64,000 nucleotides of DNA from an uncultured Psychroserpens sp. (GCF_947492715.1 NZ_CANLNS010000001.1:496001-560000), one strand, 5' to 3'; shown: positions 27,941-37,190, numbered from the stretch's first letter. Notes: generated by a model not told the origin, from the sequence alone. A program made the numbers and translations.

Positions 27941-28138
27941 TTAATATGAAGCAGATACTGGGATTAATCCTAAATTTAAACATTCAGAAAAGTGCGCATA
28001 ATTTCCTTCCGTTTCCATACCACATGAATGCACATATTCCAATTCAAAGGTTGGACCAACAGATCCTCCTTCAATAGCTAATAAGTCAGACTTCTGAAGA
28101 GGCTTAACACCTTCAAGTTTTAAGATATTCTTTAACAT
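27941..28138 (-). CDS. Double-glycine leader peptide (bacteriocin/natural-product precursor-like)
   Basis: A 65-residue peptide from ATG 28138; a longer reading frame from 28186 would add 16 residues before the leader and is unlikely. The N-terminal 25 residues MLKNILKLEGVKPLQKSDLL-AIEGG fit the GG-type leader pattern (amphipathic helix, L at -12/-7, I at -4, GG at -2/-1) seen in Flavobacteriaceae bacteriocin-like peptides. Cleavage would release a 40-residue core with two cysteines (VHSCGME and FSECLNL), several Glu/His and C-terminal SASY. No C39-peptidase ABC transporter or modification enzyme is in the window, so export must rely on genes elsewhere. Mature activity is unknown. Confidence 0.75.
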   Translation of the reverse strand: MLKNILKLEGVKPLQKSDLLAIEGGSVGPTFELEYVHSCGMETEGNYAHFSECLNLGLIPVSASY

Positions 28139-28308
28139 AATTAAAAATTTATGGTTAATAATAATAGTGTTCAGAAAAACATCCAAATGTTACCCAATAC
28201 ACAGCATTAAATACAAAAACTCACCTTAGAATCGTCTTTTCTGTTAAATTATGTAACAAAGCCACAGGTTTTGCGTTCTAATAGACAATCAATCAAAAAA
28301 CAATCATC

Positions 28309-29409
28309 ATGTTAAAAAAATTCTTCATCATTTGTTCTGGTGCTGATACAGATATTCTAGATAGCTGTGCTATAGGTGAACAAAATAAATATGCTGGCAT
28401 TGGAGCCACAGTTTTCTTTACCGCAGTAATGGCATTTATTGCTTGTAGTTATGCACTCTATACCGTTTTTGATAATCTAATCACAGCTATTGGTTTTGGT
28501 TTTGTATGGGGATTATTAATTTTTAATTTGGATCGTTTTATTGTATCAACCATAAAAAAACGAAACAATATAATGGACGAGATTATCCAAGCGTCTCCTA
28601 GATTAATACTAGCCGTTATTATTGCTGTTGTTATTTCTAAACCTTTGGAACTTAAAATTTTTGAAAAAGAAATTAATCAAGTTCTACTGGAACAAAAGAA
28701 TGAACTTACATTAGCTAATCAGACACAAATTGCTGAGCAGTTTACGCCAAATATCAATGCTCTAGAAAATAATATTACTACACTTCAATCTCAAATAGAA
28801 ACAAAAGAAGCCGAAGTTAATGCTTTATACGACACTTATATTTCTGAAGCCGAAGGAACTGCAGGAACTCAACTTTTAGGTAAAGGCCCAGTTTATAAAG
28901 AAAAACGTGAAAAGCATGATGCGGCACTTGCCGAATTACAGCAGTTAAAAGCAGACAATAAGGCTAAAATTGCCACAACCGAAGCCCAAATTGCACAACT
29001 CAAAACAGATTATGACACGCAAGTTACCACAACCCAACCTATCATTGATGGTTTTGATGGTCTAATGGCGCGTGTGAGCGCTCTTGGCGAATTACCTTGG
29101 CTGCCATCTCTTTTCATTTTACTTCTGTTTTTAGCAGTTGAAACATCTCCCATATTTGCAAAGCTATTATCGCCTAAAGGTGAGTATGACTATAAGTTAG
29201 AAGATGCAGAAACAGCAGTAAAAACATGGGTTGAGCAAAAGGTAGGTGAACGAAAAATTTTATTACAAACAGATCAAACCCTGAATAATAGAATTTACAA
29301 TGACATTGCAGAAGAAGACGAATTATATACGTATAAGCGTAAAAAAGCTCGTGAGTTAATGCAATTACAAGCCGATGCCTTTTTTAAACATCAGAAAAAT
29401 GCATTATAA
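28309..29409 (+). CDS. DUF4407 family membrane/coiled-coil protein
   Basis: A 366-residue protein matching DUF4407, function unknown. Membrane segments: about 30-75 (ATVFFTAVMAFIACSYALY, IGFGFVWGLLIFNLDRFIV), about 95-115 (ILAVIIAVVISKPLELK) and about 255-275 (LPSLFILLLFLAVETSP). A long Gln/Glu/Lys-rich coiled coil (about 118-245, TLQSQIETKEAEVNALYD) sits between the second and third membrane regions. The C-terminal tail is charged and helical. It is divergent from the GG-peptide gene with a 170-nt spacer in which I saw no clear promoter. Such proteins are often found next to secretion or mobile genes, but nothing here supports a role. Confidence 0.85.
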   Translation: MLKKFFIICSGADTDILDSCAIGEQNKYAGIGATVFFTAVMAFIACSYALYTVFDNLITAIGFGFVWGLLIFNLDRFIVSTIKKRNNIMDEIIQASPRLILAVIIAVVISKPLELKIFEKEINQVLLEQKNELTLANQTQIAEQFTPNINALENNITTLQSQIETKEAEVNALYDTYISEAEGTAGTQLLGKGPVYKEKREKHDAALAELQQLKADNKAKIATTEAQIAQLKTDYDTQVTTTQPIIDGFDGLMARVSALGELPWLPSLFILLLFLAVETSPIFAKLLSPKGEYDYKLEDAETAVKTWVEQKVGERKILLQTDQTLNNRIYNDIAEEDELYTYKRKKARELMQLQADAFFKHQKNAL

Positions 29410-29443
29410 TTTTAAGTATATTTAGTTTCTAAATGTACTTACT

Positions 29444-29908
29444 ATGCGAAAATTTATATATGCGTTTCTAACCATTCTCCTATTGTCTTGTCAAACTGAA
29501 ACAAAACAAGTTGACGTTGCAACACATTCTGAAGATACAAATCAAGCAGATAAAGCTGCTATCAAAGCGGTAATGTCTGCACAAGAAATTGCATGGAACA
29601 ACCATGATCTTGAAGGTTTTATGGATGGGTACTGGAAAAGTAGTTCTTTAAAATTTTATGGCAGTAGTGGTCTCACCAAAGGCTGGGATAACACGCTTGC
29701 AAATTATAAAAAAGGCTACCCTACACCTGCTGAAAGCGGTACATTAAGATTTGTTATTAATGATATATCAAAAATTGAAAATGGCAACTATTGGGTTATG
29801 GGAGAATACCACTTAACACGACCTGTCGGAGATGCTAACGGTGTCTTTATGATCATCTTTAAAAAGATAGACGGTCACTGGAAAATTATCGCAGATATGT
29901 CTTGCTAA
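29444..29908 (+). CDS. DUF4440/SnoaL-like lipoprotein
   Basis: A 154-residue lipoprotein; signal ends LLLSC (Cys16). The rest fits the NTF2-like DUF4440 fold: AAIKAVMSAQEIAWNNHDLE, DGYWKSSSLKFYGSSGLTKG, and the ending FMIIFKKIDGHWKIIADMS typical of this family. These small cone-shaped domains bind diverse ligands or act as enzymes; no catalytic residues can be named. It is 34 nt downstream of the DUF4407 gene, and its stop abuts the stop of the convergent STAS gene with no space. Confidence 0.85.
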   Translation: MRKFIYAFLTILLLSCQTETKQVDVATHSEDTNQADKAAIKAVMSAQEIAWNNHDLEGFMDGYWKSSSLKFYGSSGLTKGWDNTLANYKKGYPTPAESGTLRFVINDISKIENGNYWVMGEYHLTRPVGDANGVFMIIFKKIDGHWKIIADMSC

Positions 29909-30187
29909 TTATGCTGCCTCTTCAGACTTAAAATGATTATATAAGTTGCTGTGTCCTAATCCAATAATTGATAAACGTTTGTTTTTGACCAAAGCTTCAT
30001 TATGTAATTGGGCGATAGCACTTACCCCATAACGATCTATACTTGTCAAATTTTCTATGCTTACCGTAATGGCATTAGCACGTTCAAAAACGTTTCTGAA
30101 TTGCTTCTTAAATACATGAATATTGTGTCTATCTAAGGCTCCTTTAACTTTAAAAAAGTTATTCGCGTTTGTAATTTCTAAGTTCAT
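29909..30187 (-). CDS. STAS-domain protein (anti-sigma-antagonist-like)
   Basis: A 92-residue single-domain STAS protein: ALDRHNIHVFKKQFRNVF, ITVSIENLTSIDRYGVSAIA, LHNEALVKNKRLSIIGLG. In SpoIIAA-type antagonists the loop reads D-S-x-G with a phosphorylatable Ser; here it reads DRYG, so that Ser is missing, although Ser67 lies three residues later. It may work as a phosphorylation-independent partner. No anti-sigma kinase lies nearby. It is preceded by the 318-nt gap and converges with the DUF4440 gene. Confidence 0.8.
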   Translation of the reverse strand: MNLEITNANNFFKVKGALDRHNIHVFKKQFRNVFERANAITVSIENLTSIDRYGVSAIAQLHNEALVKNKRLSIIGLGHSNLYNHFKSEEAA

Positions 30188-30505
30188 AATAATACGATTT
30201 AAGGTTGTTACTCTTATTTGCTATCAATCAATATTATTATGATATAAATATCTAAAATTAAATACGCGTATAACTATATTTTCGATTAAATGTATAATTG
30301 GTTGGTTTTAGATTATAAACGGACTTGTTTATTCGATAAACAACACATTATAAATGAATTACATAATACATTCTGAAGGTTTTTGTAGTGTTTTTCCTGA
30401 TTTATAGCTGTTAAAAACGTCTATAGATGTATTAAATTAGAAAATAATATCAATCAAATAGTCTGTAATATTGGTTACATTTACTTTCTATTTAGAACCA
30501 CATAA
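30188..30505. promoter_or_regulatory. Divergent control region with a 19-bp palindrome
   Basis: This 318-nt gene-free region separates the STAS gene (minus) from the GH63-led operon (plus). TTGTTTAT-TCG-ATAAACAA at 30325-30343 is a perfect dyad with 8-bp arms. Weak -7-like boxes TAATATTG (one mismatch to TAnnTTTG) occur at 30466-30473 on plus and 30236-30229 on minus. No ORF or RNA gene was recognised. Confidence 0.5.
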
Positions 30506-32560
30506 ATGAGTCGAAAGATTTTTACATCTCTTCTAATTTTAAAACAAAGAACACTTGTCTTGAGTCTAGTATCTTGCGTCTCTATTTTAAGTTGTACGCA
30601 AAAAAAGGAATCCATAAAAAAAGATCCGCTCGAGTTTAGCCATAATATCCTGGATTATCATATTTCACCTAAAGACTCTCTAGATAAATCTGGTCTAATG
30701 TTTTCAGACCAAGGCGCTTGGTTCGCATATAGTTTACCTAAAAAAGAATCCCATAAAATTGGCTTTTCTGGGCCATTTTTAATGACACAACAAAATGGTA
30801 TCTGGAGTAGCCCAAATCTATCAGTTTTTAATTTTACTATTGATAATCATGAGCAACCTCTATTAGATTTTAACGAAGATCTCAAATCACAAAATAGCTA
30901 TGCCAGTCATTTAGAACAACTCTTCGAAAATAAGAATGTCGTAGTTAAGCAAGACCTCGTCTTTATGTCCGGTCACACGGCATTACAACGCGTCAAAATA
31001 ACCAACATATCAAATACTCAAATAGTAATAAACACTAATATCAAAGGAAGTCTTTCTGACATCGGAATTAGATTATCCAAAAAGAACAATACTGTTTCTC
31101 TACATTCTGAAAAATCTAAAGCTATAGGTCATATTCTGGTTAAAAACAATATTGAGCATATTGATATTCTCGATGAAAATTCTCTTTACAGCATACAACT
31201 AAAAACAATAAACCTTCAGCCTAACACCTCAAACGAAATTATTATTTCTCACTCTTTTATATTTCCAGAGTATTCATGGAATAATGAGAAAAACAAAATT
31301 CTAAACACCAATTTTGATACGGTCCTAAATTCAAAAAAAGTCGAAAAGAAAGCTCAAATAAAATCTCTCCTTACGAATAGAAGACCACAATTTAAAAAAG
31401 AAAAATACGCTAGAGTTTTAGCAAAAGCTCATCTTACATTACAAAATAATTGGAGAATTCCAGCAGGAGCAATTAAACATGAAGGGTTATTCCCGAGTTA
31501 CCACTACAAATGGTTTAACGGCTTTTGGTCTTGGGATTCATGGAAGCATGCTGTTGGCTTGTCTTATTTCAATCCCGATTTAGCAAAAAAACAAATAAGA
31601 CTCATGTTTGAGTTTCAAGATGATGATGGTTTTGTTGCCGATTGTGTGTTTAGAGATACCCTCATTGAGAAACACAATTATCGCGACACCAAACCACCTC
31701 TTTCGGCCTGGGCAGTTTCTAAAATATTCGAAAAAGATAAGGATCTCTCTTTTATAAAAGTATTATATCCTAAACTGAAAAAGTATCATTATTGGTGGTA
31801 TCAAAAACGAGATCATGACAATGATGGCTTATGCGAATATGGCTCAACAGATGGAAGTTTAATAGCTGCCAAATGGGAAAGCGGGATGGATAATGCTATA
31901 CGATTTGATCATTCTGAAATTTTAAAAAATTCAGAAAACGCGTATTCCCTTAACCAAGAAAGCGTCGATTTAAATGCTTATCTCTATGCTGAAAAACATT
32001 ATTTGGCTCAATTAGCTTCAGCATTAAAGATGCCAGAAGACGCTACACAATTTCAATTAGAAGCCAAACAATTAAGAGGTAAAATTCAGAGCCAATTCTA
32101 TGATGAGAAAGATGGCTGGTTCTACGATACTAATTTAGAAGGAACTGCATTCATAAAAGGTGAAGGAAGCGAAGGATGGACGATGCTCTGGGCAAATGCA
32201 GCCACAAACAAACAAGCCAGTGCTGTAAAAAACAAAATGATGAATCCTAAAAAATTCTTCACTAAAGTTCCATTCCAAACCATGAGTGCCGATCATCAAA
32301 AATTTGACCCCCTAAATGGGTATTGGAGAGGTCCTAATTGGTTAGACCAAGCCTATTTTGGCGTTAAAGCTTTGCGAAATTATGGTTTTAATGAGGAAGC
32401 CAATAACGCTACCATTCAAATCCTAGAAGGTGCAGAGGGCTTGTTAGATCAAGGACCATCTATAAGAGAAAATTACCATCCATTAACTGGAAAAGGACTG
32501 CACGCTCAAAATTTTAGCTGGAGCGCGGCACATATTATTATGTTATTACTTAAAAATTAA
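30506..32560 (+). CDS. GH63-type exo-alpha-glucosidase, exported (YgjK-like)
   Basis: A 684-residue exported enzyme; signal ends SCVSILSC, a likely lipobox. The N-terminal beta-sandwich (about 40-285) precedes an (alpha/alpha)6 barrel. Clan GH-G hallmarks are visible: WKWESGMDNA-type motif (here AKWESGMDNAIRFD, general acid Asp462), YWRGPNWLDQAY, and RENYHP with general base Glu655. These fit family GH63, whose bacterial members cut terminal alpha-glucose from short oligosaccharides. It starts the plus operon that continues with an S37-type peptidase (6 nt) and two hydroxyproline genes, which is unusual company for a glucosidase. One reading is that it trims alpha-glucose from glycosylated collagen or hydroxyproline-rich peptides. 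Confidence 0.85.
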   Translation: MSRKIFTSLLILKQRTLVLSLVSCVSILSCTQKKESIKKDPLEFSHNILDYHISPKDSLDKSGLMFSDQGAWFAYSLPKKESHKIGFSGPFLMTQQNGIWSSPNLSVFNFTIDNHEQPLLDFNEDLKSQNSYASHLEQLFENKNVVVKQDLVFMSGHTALQRVKITNISNTQIVINTNIKGSLSDIGIRLSKKNNTVSLHSEKSKAIGHILVKNNIEHIDILDENSLYSIQLKTINLQPNTSNEIIISHSFIFPEYSWNNEKNKILNTNFDTVLNSKKVEKKAQIKSLLTNRRPQFKKEKYARVLAKAHLTLQNNWRIPAGAIKHEGLFPSYHYKWFNGFWSWDSWKHAVGLSYFNPDLAKKQIRLMFEFQDDDGFVADCVFRDTLIEKHNYRDTKPPLSAWAVSKIFEKDKDLSFIKVLYPKLKKYHYWWYQKRDHDNDGLCEYGSTDGSLIAAKWESGMDNAIRFDHSEILKNSENAYSLNQESVDLNAYLYAEKHYLAQLASALKMPEDATQFQLEAKQLRGKIQSQFYDEKDGWFYDTNLEGTAFIKGEGSEGWTMLWANAATNKQASAVKNKMMNPKKFFTKVPFQTMSADHQKFDPLNGYWRGPNWLDQAYFGVKALRNYGFNEEANNATIQILEGAEGLLDQGPSIRENYHPLTGKGLHAQNFSWSAAHIIMLLLKN

Positions 32561-32566
32561 ATACCT

Positions 32567-33886
32567 ATGAAATTATCTCATGTTTTTTACGCTATTCTTT
32601 TTTCAATAACTGTTTTAAGCTGTAAAACCACACAAAATGTGGTTGCTCCAACAGTTGAAAAAGAGCTTTCTAATTTCGAAAAACTGGCAGGAATACCAAA
32701 TATTGTTAGTATTGAAAAAAAGCAAACTACAAGTCACTTTGATGAAAACTATGAACTTTGGTTTGAGCAACCAATAGATCATAACGATGCTACTAAGGGC
32801 ACATTCAAACAACGTGTATTTCTCGGCTTTGAAAACGGTAATTTACCTGTCATTGTCGAACTAAGGGGTTATGGCATTGGATCAGAGAGGGCTGGAGAAC
32901 TCGCAGCTCATTATAAAGCTAACCAACTCACTATAGAACATCGTTATTTTAATAACTCACGCCCTAGTACAATCGATTGGAATACTTTAACTGTTGAAAA
33001 TGCCGCTAAAGATCAGGCTCGTATTATTAATGCGATTAGAAACGCCCTATATCCTAATTCAAAATTCATCTCCACTGGTATTTCAAAAGGGTGTCAAACT
33101 ACAATGGCACATCGTAGGTTTTTCCCAAATAATGTTGATGCTAGCGTGTGTTATGTTGGCCCTCTTAATTACAAACGTGAAGACCCTAGAGTATATCAGT
33201 TTTTAAAAACGGTAGCAACCAAAGAAGATCGAGACAAAGTGAAAGCATTTCAGAACTTATGTTTTGAAAACCGAGATGCGCTTTTACAACTTATGAAAAA
33301 TGAAGCACAAAGTAAAAACATGAATTGGGAGTTTGGCGTCGAAAAGGCTTTAGATTATACCATTCTCGAATATTCTTTTGCCTTCTGGCAATGGGGCGTT
33401 CCTGTAAGTAGTATTCCTCCTAAAGGGGTTTCCACAGCACAAATATATAAGCATCTCATTGATGTTGTTGGTTATGGCTTTTTTGAAGAAAAAGCTGTTG
33501 ACGATCTCCAACCCTATTTTTGGGCTGCCTTGACCGAGCAAGGTATCTATGGCTATGAAACAGCACCTTTTAAGGAGTATCTAAATACGGAGGCTATTTA
33601 TAAATTTGATTGGGCATTTCCAGATGGAGTTTCAAAGCCATATAATTTAAAACCAATGCAAGACATAAAATCTTATTTGGATGAGTCTGCCGAAAAAATA
33701 CTTTTTATTTATGGAGAATATGATGCATGGAGTGCTACAGCTGTAGAGTTAAGTGATTCGGCAGCAGAAAGAGAACTCTATAAGTTTGTTAAGCCTAAAG
33801 GAGATCACAGAACACGAATAAGAAATTTTTCTTCGGAAACAAAACAATCTATTTACGATATTATAGATGCATGGCTACAGCAATAG
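32567..33886 (+). CDS. S37/S28-type prolyl tripeptidyl aminopeptidase-like lipoprotein
   Basis: A 439-residue lipoprotein (signal ends FSITVLSC). Alpha/beta-hydrolase serine peptidase: nucleophile Ser173 in STGISKGCQ, acid in FIYGEYDAWSA, and His in KPKGDHRTRI. IEHRYFNNSRP and VDASVCYVGPLNYKREDPR are typical of the PS-10/S37 family, which removes tripeptides or dipeptides from N-termini, often at proline. It is the second gene of the GH63-led operon, followed 18 nt later by the reductase gene. With the S9 DPP-IV-like peptidase on the other strand it could break collagen-type peptides into units that release proline and hydroxyproline. Confidence 0.85.
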   Translation: MKLSHVFYAILFSITVLSCKTTQNVVAPTVEKELSNFEKLAGIPNIVSIEKKQTTSHFDENYELWFEQPIDHNDATKGTFKQRVFLGFENGNLPVIVELRGYGIGSERAGELAAHYKANQLTIEHRYFNNSRPSTIDWNTLTVENAAKDQARIINAIRNALYPNSKFISTGISKGCQTTMAHRRFFPNNVDASVCYVGPLNYKREDPRVYQFLKTVATKEDRDKVKAFQNLCFENRDALLQLMKNEAQSKNMNWEFGVEKALDYTILEYSFAFWQWGVPVSSIPPKGVSTAQIYKHLIDVVGYGFFEEKAVDDLQPYFWAALTEQGIYGYETAPFKEYLNTEAIYKFDWAFPDGVSKPYNLKPMQDIKSYLDESAEKILFIYGEYDAWSATAVELSDSAAERELYKFVKPKGDHRTRIRNFSSETKQSIYDIIDAWLQQ

Positions 33887-33904
33887 TCTTGTAATTTTTT
33901 CGCT

Positions 33905-34864
33905 ATGGAAAACATTAAACTCATTGATGGTAAGTTTATTGAAAACAATACGGATTTCGTAAATCTAATTGCTGCACTAAAGCATGGATTCTTATCTAAA
34001 GATATTATTGTGCCTTTACGTCATCATCATGATTTCCCCAACCCAAAAACGAATTCAGATTCTACAATGTTATTAATGCCTTCTTGGAATCCTAATAAAA
34101 ACGCTGGTGTTAAAATTGTCACAGTAAGTCCAAAAAACGGACAATATAATTTACCTTCTATCAACGGGGCTTATATTTACCTCGATGCTACGACTGGTGT
34201 ATTAAAAGCTATACTAAATGCCAAAAGTTTAACGGTAAAACGCACTGCCGCAGCCTCGGCTTTAGCATCTTCATTTTTGTCAAATAAAGACGCGTCTTCT
34301 TTACTAATGATTGGAACTGGAGCCCTTTCTACTAATTTAATAAAAGCGCATGCCTCCGTTAGACCTATTTCAGATGTATACGTTTGGGGCCGAAGTTTAA
34401 AAAAAGCTCAAGCCGTATGCGATCAGCTAAACAACGAAAAATTCAAAAGCACTCCTATTGAGACTATAGAGGAAAAAATATCTGAAGTCTCAATTATTTC
34501 TTGCGCTACGTTATCTAAAACACCTTTAGTTTTTGGAAAATACCTGCGCCCAGGTCAACATATAGATTTGGTTGGTGCTTATAAAAAGGATATGAGGGAA
34601 GCAGACAACGAAACAATATCTAAAGCGTCTATTTTTGTTGACACTTTTCAAGGTGGACTCAAAGAAAGCGGAGATATTGTTATCCCAATAAAAGAAGGGG
34701 TTATTAACACGTCAGATATTAAAGCCGATCTCTTCCATCTTTGTTCTCAAGCACATTACGGGCGTGAACATTCCAACGACATAACCGTATTTAAATCTGT
34801 AGGTCATGCCTTAGAAGACTTAATCGCCGCAAACTATTACTACAATACATATACCAATGCCTAA
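33905..34864 (+). CDS. Ornithine cyclodeaminase/mu-crystallin family, probable pyrroline-2-carboxylate reductase
   Basis: A 319-residue cytosolic NAD(P)-binding protein: LTVKRTAAASALASSFLS, the Rossmann start LLMIGTGALSTNLIKAHASV, VYVWGRSLKKAQ and GQHIDLVGAYKKDMREAD are typical of the family. Members paired with trans-3-hydroxy-L-proline dehydratase reduce delta1-pyrroline-2-carboxylate to L-proline; the dehydratase gene here overlaps its end by 8 nt, so that role is strongly suggested. Ornithine cyclodeaminase activity itself is less likely in this context. It is the third gene of the operon beginning at 30506. Confidence 0.87.
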   Translation: MENIKLIDGKFIENNTDFVNLIAALKHGFLSKDIIVPLRHHHDFPNPKTNSDSTMLLMPSWNPNKNAGVKIVTVSPKNGQYNLPSINGAYIYLDATTGVLKAILNAKSLTVKRTAAASALASSFLSNKDASSLLMIGTGALSTNLIKAHASVRPISDVYVWGRSLKKAQAVCDQLNNEKFKSTPIETIEEKISEVSIISCATLSKTPLVFGKYLRPGQHIDLVGAYKKDMREADNETISKASIFVDTFQGGLKESGDIVIPIKEGVINTSDIKADLFHLCSQAHYGREHSNDITVFKSVGHALEDLIAANYYYNTYTNA

Positions 34865-35927
34865 TTCGACTTATCAAAAGATACTAAACAACACACAATT
34901 TACGCCACCAGAACATTGGCTAAAAATAAAAACCATCGATATGCATACTGGAGGAGAACCTCTTCGTGTTATTATTGATGGTTTTCCCGAATTAAAAGGG
35001 AATTCTGTTTTAGAATACAGGAGGTACTGTCAAGAACATTTCGATTTTTTAAGAACAGCACTCATGTTCGAGCCCAGAGGGCACGCCGATATGTATGGTT
35101 GCATATTACTTCCGCCTAATGATAGTGATGGTGATTTTGGTGTCATTTTTTTACATAATGAAGGATATTCTACAATGTGTGGTCATGCCATCATTGCCAT
35201 CTCAACCTTAGCTATAGAAATGAATTGGATCGATATGAAAGAAGGTGACAATATCTTAAAAATAGATGCGCCATGTGGTAGAATTACCTCGTATGCACAT
35301 GTAAAAAACGGAAAGGTTGCTGGTGTTCGTTTTCATTGTGTTCCAAGTTTTGTTGTTGGTCTAGACAGAACAGTGAACGTAAAAGGGTTGGGCACCATAA
35401 CTTACGATCTAGCATATGGTGGTGCGTTCTATGCTTATGTTGATTTAGCAAAAAACACTTTTAATTTTGATTTAAATCCTAGTTCCTATCGTCAACTCAT
35501 TTCAACAGGAATGGAAATCAAACAGGCTGTTATGACAAACGACAAACACATTGTTCATCCTTTTGAACAGGATCTCAGCTTTTTATATGGTACCATTTTT
35601 ATTGATAACACTAAACAGAGTTCTGGGAGTGACAGTAAAAATGTTTGCATTTTTGCAGAAGGAGAAGTAGATCGTTGCCCAACAGGATCAGGTGTTTCTG
35701 GTCGAATGGCGATTCATTGGGCTCGGAAAGAAATAAATTTCGAAGAACAAATGACAATTGAAAGCATTACAGGCTCAATGTTTAATGGATCCATAGTGTC
35801 TGAAGAAAATTATGGCGCTTTTAAAGCCATTATTCCTGAAGTAGAAGGAACAGCGCATATTACCGGAATGCAAACGTTTGTGATTGACCCAAACGACCCA
35901 ATGAAAGATGGATTCATTCTAAGATAA
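34857..35927 (+). CDS. Trans-3-hydroxy-L-proline dehydratase (proline racemase family)
   Basis: A 356-residue proline-racemase-fold enzyme. The first catalytic Cys is kept (Cys108 in STMCGHA), but the second active-site position reads DRCPTGSG, that is Thr276 instead of Cys. That Cys-to-Thr change is the known hallmark of trans-3-hydroxy-L-proline dehydratases in this family, as in human L3HYPDH. The enzyme removes water to give delta1-pyrroline-2-carboxylate, substrate of the upstream reductase, whose gene it overlaps by 8 nt. A second family member with both Cys residues lies at 39461-40471, so the two paralogues have separate jobs. The operon ends here and converges with the FAD dehydrogenase gene 15 nt away. 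Confidence 0.9.
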   Translation: MPNSTYQKILNNTQFTPPEHWLKIKTIDMHTGGEPLRVIIDGFPELKGNSVLEYRRYCQEHFDFLRTALMFEPRGHADMYGCILLPPNDSDGDFGVIFLHNEGYSTMCGHAIIAISTLAIEMNWIDMKEGDNILKIDAPCGRITSYAHVKNGKVAGVRFHCVPSFVVGLDRTVNVKGLGTITYDLAYGGAFYAYVDLAKNTFNFDLNPSSYRQLISTGMEIKQAVMTNDKHIVHPFEQDLSFLYGTIFIDNTKQSSGSDSKNVCIFAEGEVDRCPTGSGVSGRMAIHWARKEINFEEQMTIESITGSMFNGSIVSEENYGAFKAIIPEVEGTAHITGMQTFVIDPNDPMKDGFILR

Positions 35928-35942
35928 CAGACTTAGGAGTGG

Positions 35943-37190
35943 TTAAAAAGTTCTGTCAGGACTAAATACATCTATCGGAAGTGATGTTTTCTTGCTATTA
36001 ATTATTTCTTGAACCAGTTTTCCCGTGGCTGTTGCCATACTCCACCCCATCATGGCATGGCCAGTTGCAATTGTAATATTTTTACACTTGGAAGATTTTC
36101 CAATATAAGGTAACCCATCTGGAGATACAGGTCGTAATCCAGACGCGGCCTTACGTTTCTCTTCTGAACTCAAAATAATTTCAGGATAATATTGTGTGGC
36201 AGCTTTAGCAATAGCCTCTACTCTTGCTGTATTAATATCATGATTAATTCCTGCGATTTCCATAGTACCCGCAAATCGTGTAAATCCATTCATTGGAGTC
36301 ACAGCAACTTTAGCTTCTGCCAAAATAGCGGGAACAGATATATTGGTAACTCTAGTTGTATTAATCCTATAGCCTTTACCTGCCTGCAATAATAATTTCA
36401 AGCCTAGTTTCTTGCTTAATAGATATGACCATGAACCTGCTGCCAATACAAATTCATCGGCTTTCAAATTTTGTTTATCTGTGATAATTGATACAATTTC
36501 ACCATCTAAAATTTCTAAATCTTTAACGGTTTCATTTTTATAAAATTGAACTCCCACAGCGCGTAAATGTGCTTTCATTTCTTCCATAAATTCGGAAGGC
36601 GTTGTATGAGAATCACATTGGTAATATGTTGCTCCCTTAACACTCATAGTAGCATTAGGCTCTATCCTACTTAATTCGTCCAAGCCGATGGCTCTAGCCT
36701 CTAAACCTTCCTGCCTAGCAAGGTCTGCCATTTTAATTTCTTCATCTAACATTTTTTCAGTTTGACACAGCATTAAAAGACCTTTCTTTTCATAATGAAA
36801 TGAAAACCCTTCCTCTTGCTTAATATCATCATACAAATCTTGACTCAACAATGTAATCGACTTAATTGCAGGAATCGCTTTAGAAACATGATTGGCATTA
36901 CATGATTTATTAAAAGCCCATGTCCATTTTAAAAAATCACGCTCTAATCTAGGTTTAATATATAATGGACTCGAAGAATCGAACATCCACTTCAACCCTT
37001 TTTTCATAACACCTGGCGCAGATAAAGGGACAATATGACTTGGTGATAAATAACCAGCATTAACATAGGACGCTCCAGCATCTAGGTTTGATTGATCTAC
37101 AATCGAAACTTGATGCCCTTCCTTTTGAAGGTAATATGCCGAACATAACCCAATAATTCCGCCACCTATAATAACAACCTGTTTACTCAT
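35943..37190 (-). CDS. FAD-dependent D-amino-acid dehydrogenase, probable cis-4-hydroxy-D-proline dehydrogenase
   Basis: A 415-residue DadA-like flavoenzyme. The N-terminal dinucleotide-binding motif is VIIGGGIIGLCSAYYLQKEG; later LAAGSWSYLL and GLRPVSPDGLPYIG and ATGHAMMGWSMATATGKLV are the usual FAD-contact segments of the DAO family. In hydroxyproline loci this enzyme oxidises cis-4-hydroxy-D-proline to delta1-pyrroline-4-hydroxy-2-carboxylate and passes electrons to the respiratory chain. It is the last gene of the minus operon, abutting the S9 peptidase gene with no gap. It supplies the step between the epimerase and the DapA-family deaminase. General D-amino-acid activity is the alternative. 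Confidence 0.88.
   Translation of the reverse strand: MSKQVVIIGGGIIGLCSAYYLQKEGHQVSIVDQSNLDAGASYVNAGYLSPSHIVPLSAPGVMKKGLKWMFDSSSPLYIKPRLERDFLKWTWAFNKSCNANHVSKAIPAIKSITLLSQDLYDDIKQEEGFSFHYEKKGLLMLCQTEKMLDEEIKMADLARQEGLEARAIGLDELSRIEPNATMSVKGATYYQCDSHTTPSEFMEEMKAHLRAVGVQFYKNETVKDLEILDGEIVSIITDKQNLKADEFVLAAGSWSYLLSKKLGLKLLLQAGKGYRINTTRVTNISVPAILAEAKVAVTPMNGFTRFAGTMEIAGINHDINTARVEAIAKAATQYYPEIILSSEEKRKAASGLRPVSPDGLPYIGKSSKCKNITIATGHAMMGWSMATATGKLVQEIINSKKTSLPIDVFSPDRTF

Noticed and set aside
30188-30505. Possible small gene or RNA in the 318-nt gap
   Set aside because: No open frame with start and plausible composition and no recognisable RNA fold; only the palindrome stands out.
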